A stretch of 64,000 nucleotides of DNA from CAMCXT01 sp040403315 (GTDB lineage Bacteria > Bacteroidota > Bacteroidia > M30B66). Below, piece after piece: positions 1 to 8,368 of this stretch (within the stretch, counting starts at the first letter, position 1; every line of letters starts with the position of its first letter). The stretch is taken from positions 620,001 to 684,000 of the forward strand of contig JBBAKX010000001.1 in NCBI GenBank assembly GCA_040403315.1, written 5' to 3'. The notes beneath the pieces are model-generated. The model was not told the origin of the DNA and did not search any database. It saw nothing but the letters and a program-made list of their open reading frames with translations. The position numbers were made by a program, and so were the translations under genes.

Positions 1-1727
1 ATTTATTGGAGGGCTCTGGTCGGGAACTGAAGCTTGAAGTGCTAAAATCTGCTTTAGGAATCCCTGTCTTTTCTCTGAACGCGCGCGAGAAAAAGGGCAT
101 TCGGGAAATTAAGTCTGCCATTCTTCAAGCGCACACAACGCCTAAAAGCACTTGGCAGCCTGCGCCGATTCGAACAGAATTGCTAAACGATCTTTGTATT
201 GCCTTTCCTGAACGGACACCTTTTGAAGCGTTTTTAATTGGAGCCAACCAATTGATGCTCGAAGACAGATTCCCGATGCCTCAAGCCAAAGGAATACTAG
301 AAAAGCATAACGTTGCCTCTTTTCAATTGCAATCTGAAGACTCCCTCATTCGGTATGCTGCTATCAATAAGATTTTAGAGAGTGCTGTAGAGAAACTTAA
401 TCCACTCAAGGCATTCGGCATCACAAATCGCATCGACAGTGTGCTTACCCATCCCCTTTGGGGCTTTCTTGCATTTATGGGTGTGCTACTGCTTATTTTT
501 CAAGCCGTTTTTTCATGGTCCGAATTGCCAATGGATCTCATCGATCAAGGCTTTATTCTATTAGGTGATCAACTTTCAAATGCACTCCCTGCTGGAAGTT
601 TCACCAATTTGCTCACCCAAGGAATCCTGCCAGGCTTAGGTGGTATTCTGATGTTTATACCGCAGATCGCCATTCTTTTCGGCTTTATTGCTATTCTTGA
701 AGATACTGGCTACATGGCGCGCGTGAGTTTTATTATGGATCGGCTATTGAGGCGTTTCGGAATTAATGGAAGATCGATAATTCCTTTAATCAGCGGTGTT
801 GCATGTGCAGTTCCTGCAATCATGTCGGCGCGAACAATCAAAAATTCTCGTGAAAGGCTAATCACCATTTTCATCACGCCTTTAATGAGTTGTTCGGCAA
901 GATTGCCTGTTTATACTTTGTTGATTGCGATTGCTATTCCTGATGAAGACTCTGGGTTTTTCAATACACGAGGCTTGGTACTGATGGGCCTTTATCTTTT
1001 GGGTTTTTTAGCAGCACTTTTTTCTGCATTACTAATGAAATTCTGGGTAAAGTCTAAAGAGCGAAGCATATTTATCATGGAATTGCCTGTGTATAGAATG
1101 CCACAACTTTCGGTGATGTTTTATACCATGTTCGATAAAGTGAAGGTTTTCGTTTTAGATGCAGGTAAAGTCATTGTCGCAATTTCCATTGTATTATGGG
1201 GATTGTCGTCTTACGGTCCCGGAGAACAGTTTTCAAAATTGGAACAACAATATAGAAACCCTGAACTGATAGCCGAACTAGGAAAAGAAAAAGCTGAAGA
1301 AAAACTCGAGTCAGAAAAGTTGAGGTATTCCTATGCAGGATATATTGGAAGAGCAATTGAACCCGCAATTAAACCACTGGGTTTCGATTGGAAAATTGGA
1401 ATTGCATTGGTAACTTCATTTGCAGCACGCGAAGTTTTTGTTGGAACAATGGCTACAATTTACGGAGCAGGAAGTGCAGATGAAGATACTTCATCGCTTA
1501 AAATGCGCATGCAGCAAGATGTGTGGGATGGAACAGGAAATAAAATCTTCACTTTTGCTACATCCTTTGCCTTGATCTTGTTTTATGCGTTCGCTTTGCA
1601 ATGTATGAGCACACTAGCGGTGGTAAGACGAGAAACCGGATCTTGGAAATGGCCCATTATCCAGTTTTTCTGGTTTGGAGCGCTGGCTTGGTTGTCGGCT
1701 TTTGCAGCACAACATTTCCTTAGTTAA
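1..1727 (+). CDS. feoB: Ferrous iron transport protein B, 3' part
   Basis: Partial: the frame is open to the left edge, so the start lies outside the window. FeoB is the inner-membrane Fe2+ permease with an N-terminal G domain. The visible part (about 573 residues) begins at the end of the G domain, with the G5-like loop SLNAREKKGI, followed by a helical linker and then a polytopic membrane region. Family signatures seen are SGVACAVPAIMSARTI, FITPLMSCSARLPVY and TSFAAREVFVGTMATIYG, which correspond to the Gate/nucleoside-recognition segments. The form SGxACA(I/V)PA, rather than GFGCNVPA, is what I expect in Bacteroidota. A charged loop of about 60 residues (positions 1230-1330) separates two membrane blocks. 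feoA would be expected upstream, outside the window. The MFS gene follows after 20 bp and may be co-transcribed. Confidence 0.96.
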   Translation, partial: LLEGSGRELKLEVLKSALGIPVFSLNAREKKGIREIKSAILQAHTTPKSTWQPAPIRTELLNDLCIAFPERTPFEAFLIGANQLMLEDRFPMPQAKGILEKHNVASFQLQSEDSLIRYAAINKILESAVEKLNPLKAFGITNRIDSVLTHPLWGFLAFMGVLLLIFQAVFSWSELPMDLIDQGFILLGDQLSNALPAGSFTNLLTQGILPGLGGILMFIPQIAILFGFIAILEDTGYMARVSFIMDRLLRRFGINGRSIIPLISGVACAVPAIMSARTIKNSRERLITIFITPLMSCSARLPVYTLLIAIAIPDEDSGFFNTRGLVLMGLYLLGFLAALFSALLMKFWVKSKERSIFIMELPVYRMPQLSVMFYTMFDKVKVFVLDAGKVIVAISIVLWGLSSYGPGEQFSKLEQQYRNPELIAELGKEKAEEKLESEKLRYSYAGYIGRAIEPAIKPLGFDWKIGIALVTSFAAREVFVGTMATIYGAGSADEDTSSLKMRMQQDVWDGTGNKIFTFATSFALILFYAFALQCMSTLAVVRRETGSWKWPIIQFFWFGALAWLSAFAAQHFLS

Positions 1728-1747
1728 TCAAATTAAAATCTATCCTA

Positions 1748-2983
1748 TTGAAACGTAAAGAACTGCAGATGCTTTTCACACTTGCGTTGATTCAGTTCAC
1801 GCATGTGATGGATTTTATGATCATTATGCCAATGGGCAAACAGCTCATGGAGATTTTCAACATCAATCCACCACAATTCGGAAACATTGTTTCTTCCTAC
1901 AACATTACTGCAGGATTGGTTGGCTTTGCAGGTGCGTTTTTCGTAGACAATTTCGATCGAAAAAAATTGCTCATGATCTGTTATGTAGGGTTTCTTCTCG
2001 GCACACTCGCTTGCGCCTTTGCCCCAAACTACCAGTTTATGTTGGCTTCGCGGGTATTAACAGGTGCTTTTGGTGGTTTGTTAAGCACGCTTATGCTCTC
2101 CATTGTTTCTGATGCCATTCCACTCGCACGCAGAGGAGCCGCAATGGGCATTCTTACATCTGGTTTTGCTCTCGCGTCTGTATTCGGTGTTCCTTTTGGT
2201 AGCTATCTCGCTGGTGTTTATTCTTGGCATGCGCCATTTTTATTTATTGCCGTTATCGGAATCTTCATTCTCATTGCCGTTTTGGTTTTTGTACCTTACA
2301 TGAACCAGCACATTACTAACAAGGCAAACCGGCCAGATCCCAAACAAGTATTGGTAAATTTGGCCAAAAATCTCAACCAACGTCGGGCACTTTTTTTAAT
2401 GAGCATGTTAATGTTCTCCCAATTTACCATCATTCCATTTATTGCACCTTATATGGAAATGAATGTTGGATTTACGAGGAATCAAGTAAACTTGATTTAC
2501 CTATTCGGCGGACTTTGTGCGGTATTTACAGCGCCTTTGGTAGGGCGCTTAGCCGATAAAATTGGTAGGTTGAAGGTCTTTTTGATTTTTGGGAGCCTCA
2601 TGCTTATTCCGGTGTTTTTAATCACAAACCTTGGAGCTTGGCCAATCCCATTTGTGTTAGTAATTACCAGCATTTTCTTTATCACCGTAAATGGTAGAGT
2701 AGTGCCCGCTATGGCAATTATATCTTCCACTACGGAGCCTAGAACCCGCGGCAGTTTCATGAGTTTTAATAGTTCAGCTCAACAACTATCAGCTGGGATT
2801 GCGGCCTTTATTGCTGGTTCAATTGTAGGAAAAGATGAGGCCGGACGATTGACAAACTACAACTACGTTGGATATATAGCATTGGTTGCCGGTATTGTGG
2901 CAGTATATGCTGCAACACGCATTAAATCGACCGAAACTACAGCGCCGCCTATCGTTGTAAAAGAGGAGAACAAGGTTGATTAG
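1748..2983 (+). CDS. MFS transporter (drug:H+ antiporter-like)
   Basis: A major facilitator superfamily permease of 411 residues with about 12 hydrophobic segments. It opens with HVMDFMIIMPMGKQLM, typical of Bacteroidota DHA1-like permeases. Motif A-like loops occur after TM2 (DNFDRKKL) and in the second half (GRLADKIGRLK, about residue 267). The substrate cannot be read from the sequence; relatives include efflux and sugar/arabinose-export-type permeases. The start is a TTG at 1748; an in-frame ATG at 1769 is an alternative. It lies 20 bp after feoB on the same strand and its 3' end overlaps the convergent kmo gene by 4 bp. Confidence 0.88.
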   Translation: MKRKELQMLFTLALIQFTHVMDFMIIMPMGKQLMEIFNINPPQFGNIVSSYNITAGLVGFAGAFFVDNFDRKKLLMICYVGFLLGTLACAFAPNYQFMLASRVLTGAFGGLLSTLMLSIVSDAIPLARRGAAMGILTSGFALASVFGVPFGSYLAGVYSWHAPFLFIAVIGIFILIAVLVFVPYMNQHITNKANRPDPKQVLVNLAKNLNQRRALFLMSMLMFSQFTIIPFIAPYMEMNVGFTRNQVNLIYLFGGLCAVFTAPLVGRLADKIGRLKVFLIFGSLMLIPVFLITNLGAWPIPFVLVITSIFFITVNGRVVPAMAIISSTTEPRTRGSFMSFNSSAQQLSAGIAAFIAGSIVGKDEAGRLTNYNYVGYIALVAGIVAVYAATRIKSTETTAPPIVVKEENKVD

Positions 2984-4320
2984 GCATTCAGCCCGCTGAG
3001 AATCATTTGCTCTACTTCTTCGGAGTTCCAATTTTCTTCAATGTTAGGAAGCTTCATCACTTTCTGCATGATGTTTTCCTGATGATCACCTTTTTCAAGC
3101 GCTTCTGAATAGGGCACATGGCTAAAAGTAACCATCGAGTACAATGGCGTCCATAATGTTGGATGTTTTTCACTAAACCATCCTTCGATTTTCTTCTGAA
3201 GTAGGAATTCTGGCTGCGACACACGATCGCGCATTTCGATAAAGTTTCTCAATGCTAGTTCTGCAATGGCGTCTCCATTCCGCTTGCGGCTCTGCTCATA
3301 TTTGCGCATCAAAGAAGCCCAATCGCCGGTGTGATTGTCGAGCAAATCACTAAAAACGCTGCAATCTTCAAATCCACAGTTCATACCTTGTCCATAAAAT
3401 GGAACAATGGCATGTGCTGAATCACCGATGAGCATTATCTTATCTCCCCAAGACCATGGATAACAACGTACGATAACCATCGCTGAAGCTGGATTTTCGG
3501 CGTACTCTTCTCTGAAATGTGGCATCAAATCCAAAACATCGGAGAATTGATCTCTGAAGAATGCTTCAGCTTTATCGATTGTATCGAGGCTGTCGAAAGA
3601 AAGTTCGCCCGATTTCGGGAAAAACAATGTGAGTGTAAAGCTTCCATCGAGATTGGGCAAGGCAATCAACATGAAGTCTTTGCGAGGCCAAATATGCAAG
3701 GCGTTTTTTTCCAGTTGATGTGAACCATCTTCCGCTGGCGGGATACTTAACTCCTTGTATGCGTAGTCAATATAGTATTGTGAATAGTTATACCATGGGC
3801 GCTTTTCCATTTCTTTGCGCACTTCCGAATACGCTCCGTCGGCACCAATAAGAAATTCCGATTCAACGGTGTGCTTACCTTCAGGATTTTCGAAAACAGC
3901 TGTTCCAGTTTCGAGATTAACGTTTGTGCAACGTTCGCTGAACTGGATTTTCACGCCCGAAGCTTCAGCCAAATCCATCAGTTTGCAGTTCAAACCTCCT
4001 CGAGATACAGAATAAATAGCCTGTCCATCTTTACCATAATTCTGGAAGCTCAAATTTCCTTTAATATCGTGCATAACGCGGCGATACATGGCGATTGAGA
4101 TTTCTTCAATTTCATTTCTGAAACCAACACCTTCGAGGCCTTTAAATCCACGATCCGACAAAGCCAAATTAATAGATCTTCCTGCGCTCATTCTGTTTGC
4201 ACGCATGTCGGGTCTTCTTTCATACAAAGTAACATCGAAGCCACGTTTGGCAAGATAAATCGACTGCAATGCACCTACGAGGCCCGATCCTGCTATGGTA
4301 ATTTGTTTAGGTTTTGTCAT
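2980..4320 (-). CDS. kmo: Kynurenine 3-monooxygenase
   Basis: An FAD-dependent aromatic hydroxylase of 446 residues that converts L-kynurenine to 3-hydroxykynurenine using NADPH and O2. The N-terminal Rossmann motif IAGSGLVGALQSIYLAKRG binds the ADP part of FAD, followed by YERRPDMR. RSINLALSDRG is characteristic of KMO, and GADGAYSEVR and GDSAHAIVPFYGQGMNCGFEDC are the second and third FAD motifs. The length matches bacterial KMOs. The start is ATG at 4320. It lies 7 bp downstream of kynU, so the two form an operon for the kynurenine branch of tryptophan degradation. Tryptophan dioxygenase, kynurenine formamidase and 3-hydroxyanthranilate dioxygenase are not in the window. Confidence 0.97.
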   Translation of the reverse strand: MTKPKQITIAGSGLVGALQSIYLAKRGFDVTLYERRPDMRANRMSAGRSINLALSDRGFKGLEGVGFRNEIEEISIAMYRRVMHDIKGNLSFQNYGKDGQAIYSVSRGGLNCKLMDLAEASGVKIQFSERCTNVNLETGTAVFENPEGKHTVESEFLIGADGAYSEVRKEMEKRPWYNYSQYYIDYAYKELSIPPAEDGSHQLEKNALHIWPRKDFMLIALPNLDGSFTLTLFFPKSGELSFDSLDTIDKAEAFFRDQFSDVLDLMPHFREEYAENPASAMVIVRCYPWSWGDKIMLIGDSAHAIVPFYGQGMNCGFEDCSVFSDLLDNHTGDWASLMRKYEQSRKRNGDAIAELALRNFIEMRDRVSQPEFLLQKKIEGWFSEKHPTLWTPLYSMVTFSHVPYSEALEKGDHQENIMQKVMKLPNIEENWNSEEVEQMILSGLNA

Positions 4321-4327
4321 GCGTTAC

Positions 4328-5596
4328 TCAGGATTTGAAAGAAGAAATGGTTTCAGCCAAACGGAATACATCCATGAAGCTATTGTATAGTGGAACTGGT
4401 GCAATACGGATAACATTGGGTTCGCGCCAATCGGCAATAATGCTGTTTTCGAGAAGATAGTCGAACATTTTTCGCCCATCTCGGTGGAAAAGCAAGCTTA
4501 ATTGACAACCTCTTGAGGCTGGAGTGATAATACTGAACATTCCTTCGAAACCTGGCATATTTTGCACTTCACGTAACAGCAAATCGCCATAACTGTTTAA
4601 CATTCGGGCTTTATTTAACAAAGCCGGCATCCCTGCTTCTTCGAAAAGTTCAAGCGATGCCAAATGAACTGCCATTGAGATAACTGGAGCATTACTCATT
4701 TGCCAGCTTTCTGCTGTTGGAATGGGGATAAACTCTGGATCCATTTTGAAACGACTCGCTTTGTCATGACCCCACCATCCAGCAAGACGAAAAGTTTCTG
4801 GGTTGCTGCTGTGTTTTTCGTGGATGTAAATTCCAGCCACTCCGCCAGGACCAGAGTTGAGGTATTTATACGAACACCATGCAGCAAAGTCTACATCCCA
4901 GTCATGTAAATGTAACTCGATGTTCCCGATCGCATGCGCAAGATCAAATCCAGCAAATGCTCCTACGGCGTGTGCTTCAAGGGTAATGGCTGGCATGTCG
5001 AAAGCTTGTCCCGTATAGTAGTTTACACCACCAATCATGACCAATGCTAACTGATCGCCTTCTTCACGGATGGCTTGAATAATATCTTCGTGTTGGATTT
5101 CTACACTACCCTCACGAGGAGCAATTTCTCGGATTGCTTTTTTGGGATCGAGTCCATGGAGTTTCGCCTGACTTTCGAGTGCGTAAATATCTGAGGGGAA
5201 GGCTTTTTGTTCACAGATTATTCTGAAACGCTTTGCTGTTGGTTGGTAAAATGTTGCCATCAACAAATGAAGATTCACAGTGAGGGCATTCATGGCAACT
5301 ACTTCGTTGGGTTTGGCTCCAGTAATTTTAGCGAGTAAGGGTGCAAATTGTTCATGGTAACTCACCCAAGGTCTTTCTGCAAAAACATGACCTTCTACTC
5401 CAAGGTTCGCCCAGTCGCGTAATTCCTTCGAAATTGATGCTTCTGCCGAAATGGGTTGAAGTCCAAGCGAATTTCCACAGAAGTAAGCGGCTGTTTTATT
5501 GTGCAGAACAGGTAGATGAAATTTACTGCGAAAATCCTTTAGAAGATCTTCCTTGTCGAGCTTTTCGGCGAATGCTGAATTGAATTCCGGAAGCAT
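4328..5596 (-). CDS. kynU: Kynureninase
   Basis: A PLP-dependent hydrolase of 422 residues that cleaves kynurenine or 3-hydroxykynurenine to anthranilate or 3-hydroxyanthranilate plus alanine. The Schiff-base lysine is K244 in WCSYKYLNSGPGG, and the PLP-contacting aspartate is D218 in FAGFDLAHAIGN. FCGNSLGLQP near the N-terminus and GWWGHDKASRFKM further on are family signatures. The start is ATG at 5596. It is the first gene of the kynU-kmo pair, reading leftward away from recQ. The 483-bp region between the divergent starts must hold its promoter, but I could not find a consensus TAnnTTTG box on this strand. Confidence 0.97.
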   Translation of the reverse strand: MLPEFNSAFAEKLDKEDLLKDFRSKFHLPVLHNKTAAYFCGNSLGLQPISAEASISKELRDWANLGVEGHVFAERPWVSYHEQFAPLLAKITGAKPNEVVAMNALTVNLHLLMATFYQPTAKRFRIICEQKAFPSDIYALESQAKLHGLDPKKAIREIAPREGSVEIQHEDIIQAIREEGDQLALVMIGGVNYYTGQAFDMPAITLEAHAVGAFAGFDLAHAIGNIELHLHDWDVDFAAWCSYKYLNSGPGGVAGIYIHEKHSSNPETFRLAGWWGHDKASRFKMDPEFIPIPTAESWQMSNAPVISMAVHLASLELFEEAGMPALLNKARMLNSYGDLLLREVQNMPGFEGMFSIITPASRGCQLSLLFHRDGRKMFDYLLENSIIADWREPNVIRIAPVPLYNSFMDVFRLAETISSFKS

Positions 5597-6079
5597 AATT
5601 TTTTGTTTTCAAACTTCAGCATTCTTAATTGATCTCACAACCAGTTCGTCGGAAAAACAAATAAAGATTAAGGCTTGTAATGTTTAACTGAATCTGACAG
5701 GCGTTTAGCCAAATATAATTGCGTATTTTAAGTATACTTCAGAGCTTCGCAAAATTTAATTTCGAAACGCAACATGGTTCAAATTTGTTCGTAACGAGGT
5801 ACAGTTCAAATCTGATCATAATTATATGAGCATTCATACCTATCTGCCGAAAAAACATTTTTTGAGTTTTGTATCGTACTGTAAATCAGTAAATTCAAAT
5901 TATTCGTAACGAGCAATGAATTTCTTTGTAAAACGATTTATAAATGTATCTTTAATCTTAGGTTGCGATAATAAAAATGTTTAGGGCATAAATTTTCAGA
6001 ATTGCTAATAAAACAACAAAAAAGTTGTTAACCTGAGCTTTAAAATCGCAATTATCAGTAATACAGTGAATTCATAAAC
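5597..6079. promoter_or_regulatory. Divergent kynU/recQ intergenic region with repeated 11-mer
   Basis: This AT-rich 483-bp region separates kynU (minus) from recQ (plus). The 11-mer TTCGTAACGAG occurs twice, at 5788-5798 and 5903-5913. GTTCAAAT also occurs twice close together (about 5777 and 5815). I found no convincing coding sequence here; the only short frame (5826-5909, 27 codons) has no support. A recQ promoter candidate lies at 5925-5954. The repeats are candidate operator sites; that role is inference. Confidence 0.4.
5925..5954 (+). promoter_or_regulatory. Candidate recQ promoter
   Basis: TTTG (5925-5928), an 18-bp spacer and TATCTTTA (5947-5954) match the Bacteroidota promoter TTTG-N19-TAnnTTTG except at the last base. 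It would give a 5' leader of about 120 nt before the recQ ATG. Confidence 0.4.
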
Positions 6080-8284
6080 ATGTTGGAAGTAGCAGAAAGT
6101 CCAGTTCATTTATCCGAACAACTGAATCATTTTTTTGGATTCAGTTCATTTAAAGGTGAACAGGAATCAATCATAAAAAATATCCTCAACGGGCAAGACA
6201 CTTTTGTGATTATGCCAACCGGTGGAGGAAAGTCGCTTTGTTATCAGTTGCCGGCTTTAATCTCTGAAGGAACTGCGATTATCGTTTCTCCTTTGATTGC
6301 CTTGATGAAAAATCAAGTAGATTCTATTCGGAATTTCGGAGGCGCCACTGGCATCGCACATTTCATGAATTCTTCGCTGAACAAAAGCGAAATAGCGCAG
6401 GTAAAGGCCGATATCATCAGCGGAGTAACCAAATTGCTTTATGTAGCGCCCGAATCTCTTACCAAAGATGAGAATGTTCAATTCCTCAGGGAAATCAATA
6501 TCTCCTTTTTTGCAATCGATGAAGCGCATTGTATTTCTGAATGGGGACATGATTTCCGCCCTGAATACCGTCGTTTGCGCCCCATTATTGAGGCGATCGG
6601 AACTGTGCCAATCATGGCTCTAACCGCAACAGCAACGCCGAAAGTTCAGCAAGATATCATGAAGAACCTGAACATGAACGAGGCAACCCTCTACAAATCG
6701 TCCTTCAATCGCGACAACCTTTATTATGAGGTTCGCCCAAAGAAAGATGTTGTAAAGGAAATTATCCGCTTCATTCGTCTTCATCCCGGGAAATCAGGAA
6801 TCATCTATTGCCTCAGCCGTAAAAAGGTTGAAGAAATTGCTGAAACTTTGGTTGTGAATGGAATTAAAGCTCTGCCTTATCACGCAGGTCTCGACGCAAG
6901 CACTCGCGCATCTCATCAAGACAAATTCCTCATGGAAGAAGCGGATGTGATTGTTGCTACAATTGCTTTCGGAATGGGAATCGACAAGCCAGATGTACGC
7001 TTCGTGATTCACCATGAAATGCCGAAAAGTCTTGAAGGATACTATCAAGAAACTGGTCGCGCAGGTCGTGATGGTGGCGAAGGTATGTGCTTGGCATTTT
7101 ACAGTTACGACGACATCCAGAAACTTGAGAAATTCCTCAAGAATAAACATGTTGCAGAACAAGAAATCGGTCAACAACTTCTAGCCGAAACAATCGGATA
7201 TGCCGAAACTTCAATGTGCCGCCGAAAATTCATCCTCCACTACTTTGGCGAAGAATACGATGAAAGTGGTTGCAACAGCATGTGCGATAATTGCCGTCAT
7301 CCGAAAAAAAAATTCGACGGTATGGAGGATATCTGTCAAGCAATAGATGCAGTTTTGGGTGTTAAAGAGATCTTCAAAGACAAACATATTGTTCATGTTC
7401 TAACAGGAGCAATCAATTCGACCGTAAAATCATACAAGCACGATCAGTTGGAGTTGTTTGGCAAAGGATCGGATAAAACGCCACTTCATTGGAATAGCGT
7501 AATCCGCCAAGCTGTTGTTCAAGGTTTCCTCGAAAAGGAAATTGAGAATTATGGCACACTTAAACTCACCAAAGCTGGCCACGATTTCCTGGAGAATCCT
7601 TACGAAATCATGATCACCGAAGACCATGATTATTCTGATACGGACGAAGACGATGAAATCATTGCGGCTGGCGGACAAGGTGGCGGTGCTGCAGATGAAA
7701 CGCTCTTTGCAATGTTGAAGGATCTGACTCGGAAAATTGCGAAGAAGCACAACATGCCGCCTTACGTTATATTCCAAGAGCAATCGCTCATCGATATGAC
7801 TATTCAGTATCCTTTGAATATCAGTGAACTAAAGCAGATTTCTGGTGTTGGTGCTGGTAAGGCTGAAAAGTATGGGAAGGAATTCGCTCAGATTATTTCC
7901 GATTATGTGCGCGACAATGAAATCGATCGACCAATGAGTATGGTTGTTAAATCGGTCGTTAATAAATCCACCCAGAAGGTCCATATCATTCAAAGCGTCG
8001 ACCGTAAGATCGCACTTGAAGATATTGCAAGTCAACGTGGTCTTTCAATGGACCAGCTAATCGAAGAGATGGAAGCCATTGTTTATTCAGGCACCCGACT
8101 CGATATTGGTTATTATATCGACGATGTGATTGATGAAGAAATTCAAGAAGAAATAATCGACTACTTCAAGTCATCAGAAACCGATTCAATGGTAGTTGCC
8201 GTAAAAGAACTTGGTGACAATGAAATTGGAGAACTAGAACTTCGCTTGGTTCGTTTGCGTTTCATCTCAGAAAACGGGAATTAA
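6080..8284 (+). CDS. recQ: ATP-dependent DNA helicase RecQ
   Basis: A 3'-5' superfamily 2 helicase of 734 residues used in recombination and fork repair. Walker A is MPTGGGKSLCYQL (K51), the Walker B DEAH box is at residues 147-150 in AIDEAHCISEWGHDFRPEY, and motif III is TATATP. Motifs V and VI are GMGIDKPDVRFVIHHEMP and YYQETGRAGRDG. A zinc-binding domain follows with cysteines in CRRKFILHYFGE and CNSMCDNC, then a winged helix. An HRDC domain lies at about residues 539-610, after an acidic and glycine-rich linker. A C-terminal tail of about 120 residues looks like the helix-turn-helix extension found on Bacteroidota RecQ proteins. The gene ends in a strong hairpin terminator. Confidence 0.97.
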   Translation: MLEVAESPVHLSEQLNHFFGFSSFKGEQESIIKNILNGQDTFVIMPTGGGKSLCYQLPALISEGTAIIVSPLIALMKNQVDSIRNFGGATGIAHFMNSSLNKSEIAQVKADIISGVTKLLYVAPESLTKDENVQFLREINISFFAIDEAHCISEWGHDFRPEYRRLRPIIEAIGTVPIMALTATATPKVQQDIMKNLNMNEATLYKSSFNRDNLYYEVRPKKDVVKEIIRFIRLHPGKSGIIYCLSRKKVEEIAETLVVNGIKALPYHAGLDASTRASHQDKFLMEEADVIVATIAFGMGIDKPDVRFVIHHEMPKSLEGYYQETGRAGRDGGEGMCLAFYSYDDIQKLEKFLKNKHVAEQEIGQQLLAETIGYAETSMCRRKFILHYFGEEYDESGCNSMCDNCRHPKKKFDGMEDICQAIDAVLGVKEIFKDKHIVHVLTGAINSTVKSYKHDQLELFGKGSDKTPLHWNSVIRQAVVQGFLEKEIENYGTLKLTKAGHDFLENPYEIMITEDHDYSDTDEDDEIIAAGGQGGGAADETLFAMLKDLTRKIAKKHNMPPYVIFQEQSLIDMTIQYPLNISELKQISGVGAGKAEKYGKEFAQIISDYVRDNEIDRPMSMVVKSVVNKSTQKVHIIQSVDRKIALEDIASQRGLSMDQLIEEMEAIVYSGTRLDIGYYIDDVIDEEIQEEIIDYFKSSETDSMVVAVKELGDNEIGELELRLVRLRFISENGN

Positions 8285-8309
8285 CAAATAATTAAAAAGC
8301 TCTTATTCT

Positions 8310-8352
8310 AAACGGTGCTGCAACATTCCTTTGTTCAGCACCGTTTGTTTTT
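8310..8352 (+). terminator. Intrinsic terminator after recQ
   Basis: A perfect 11-bp stem (AAACGGTGCTG at 8310-8320 paired with CAGCACCGTTT at 8336-8346) has a 15-nt loop and is followed by a T-rich tract (GTTTTTGG). It starts 26 bp after the recQ stop. A GTG inside the left arm (8315) would lengthen the next gene's reading frame, but placing a start there makes no sense. Confidence 0.8.
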
Positions 8353-8368
8353 GGTATCTTTCCAGACG

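Noticed and set aside
5826..5909. 27-codon frame between kynU and recQ
   Set aside because: Too short, no recognisable motif, and it lies in a likely regulatory region.
6080..8284. RecQ as a defence-system helicase
   Set aside because: It has the full housekeeping RecQ layout (helicase, zinc, winged helix, HRDC) and no defence genes nearby.
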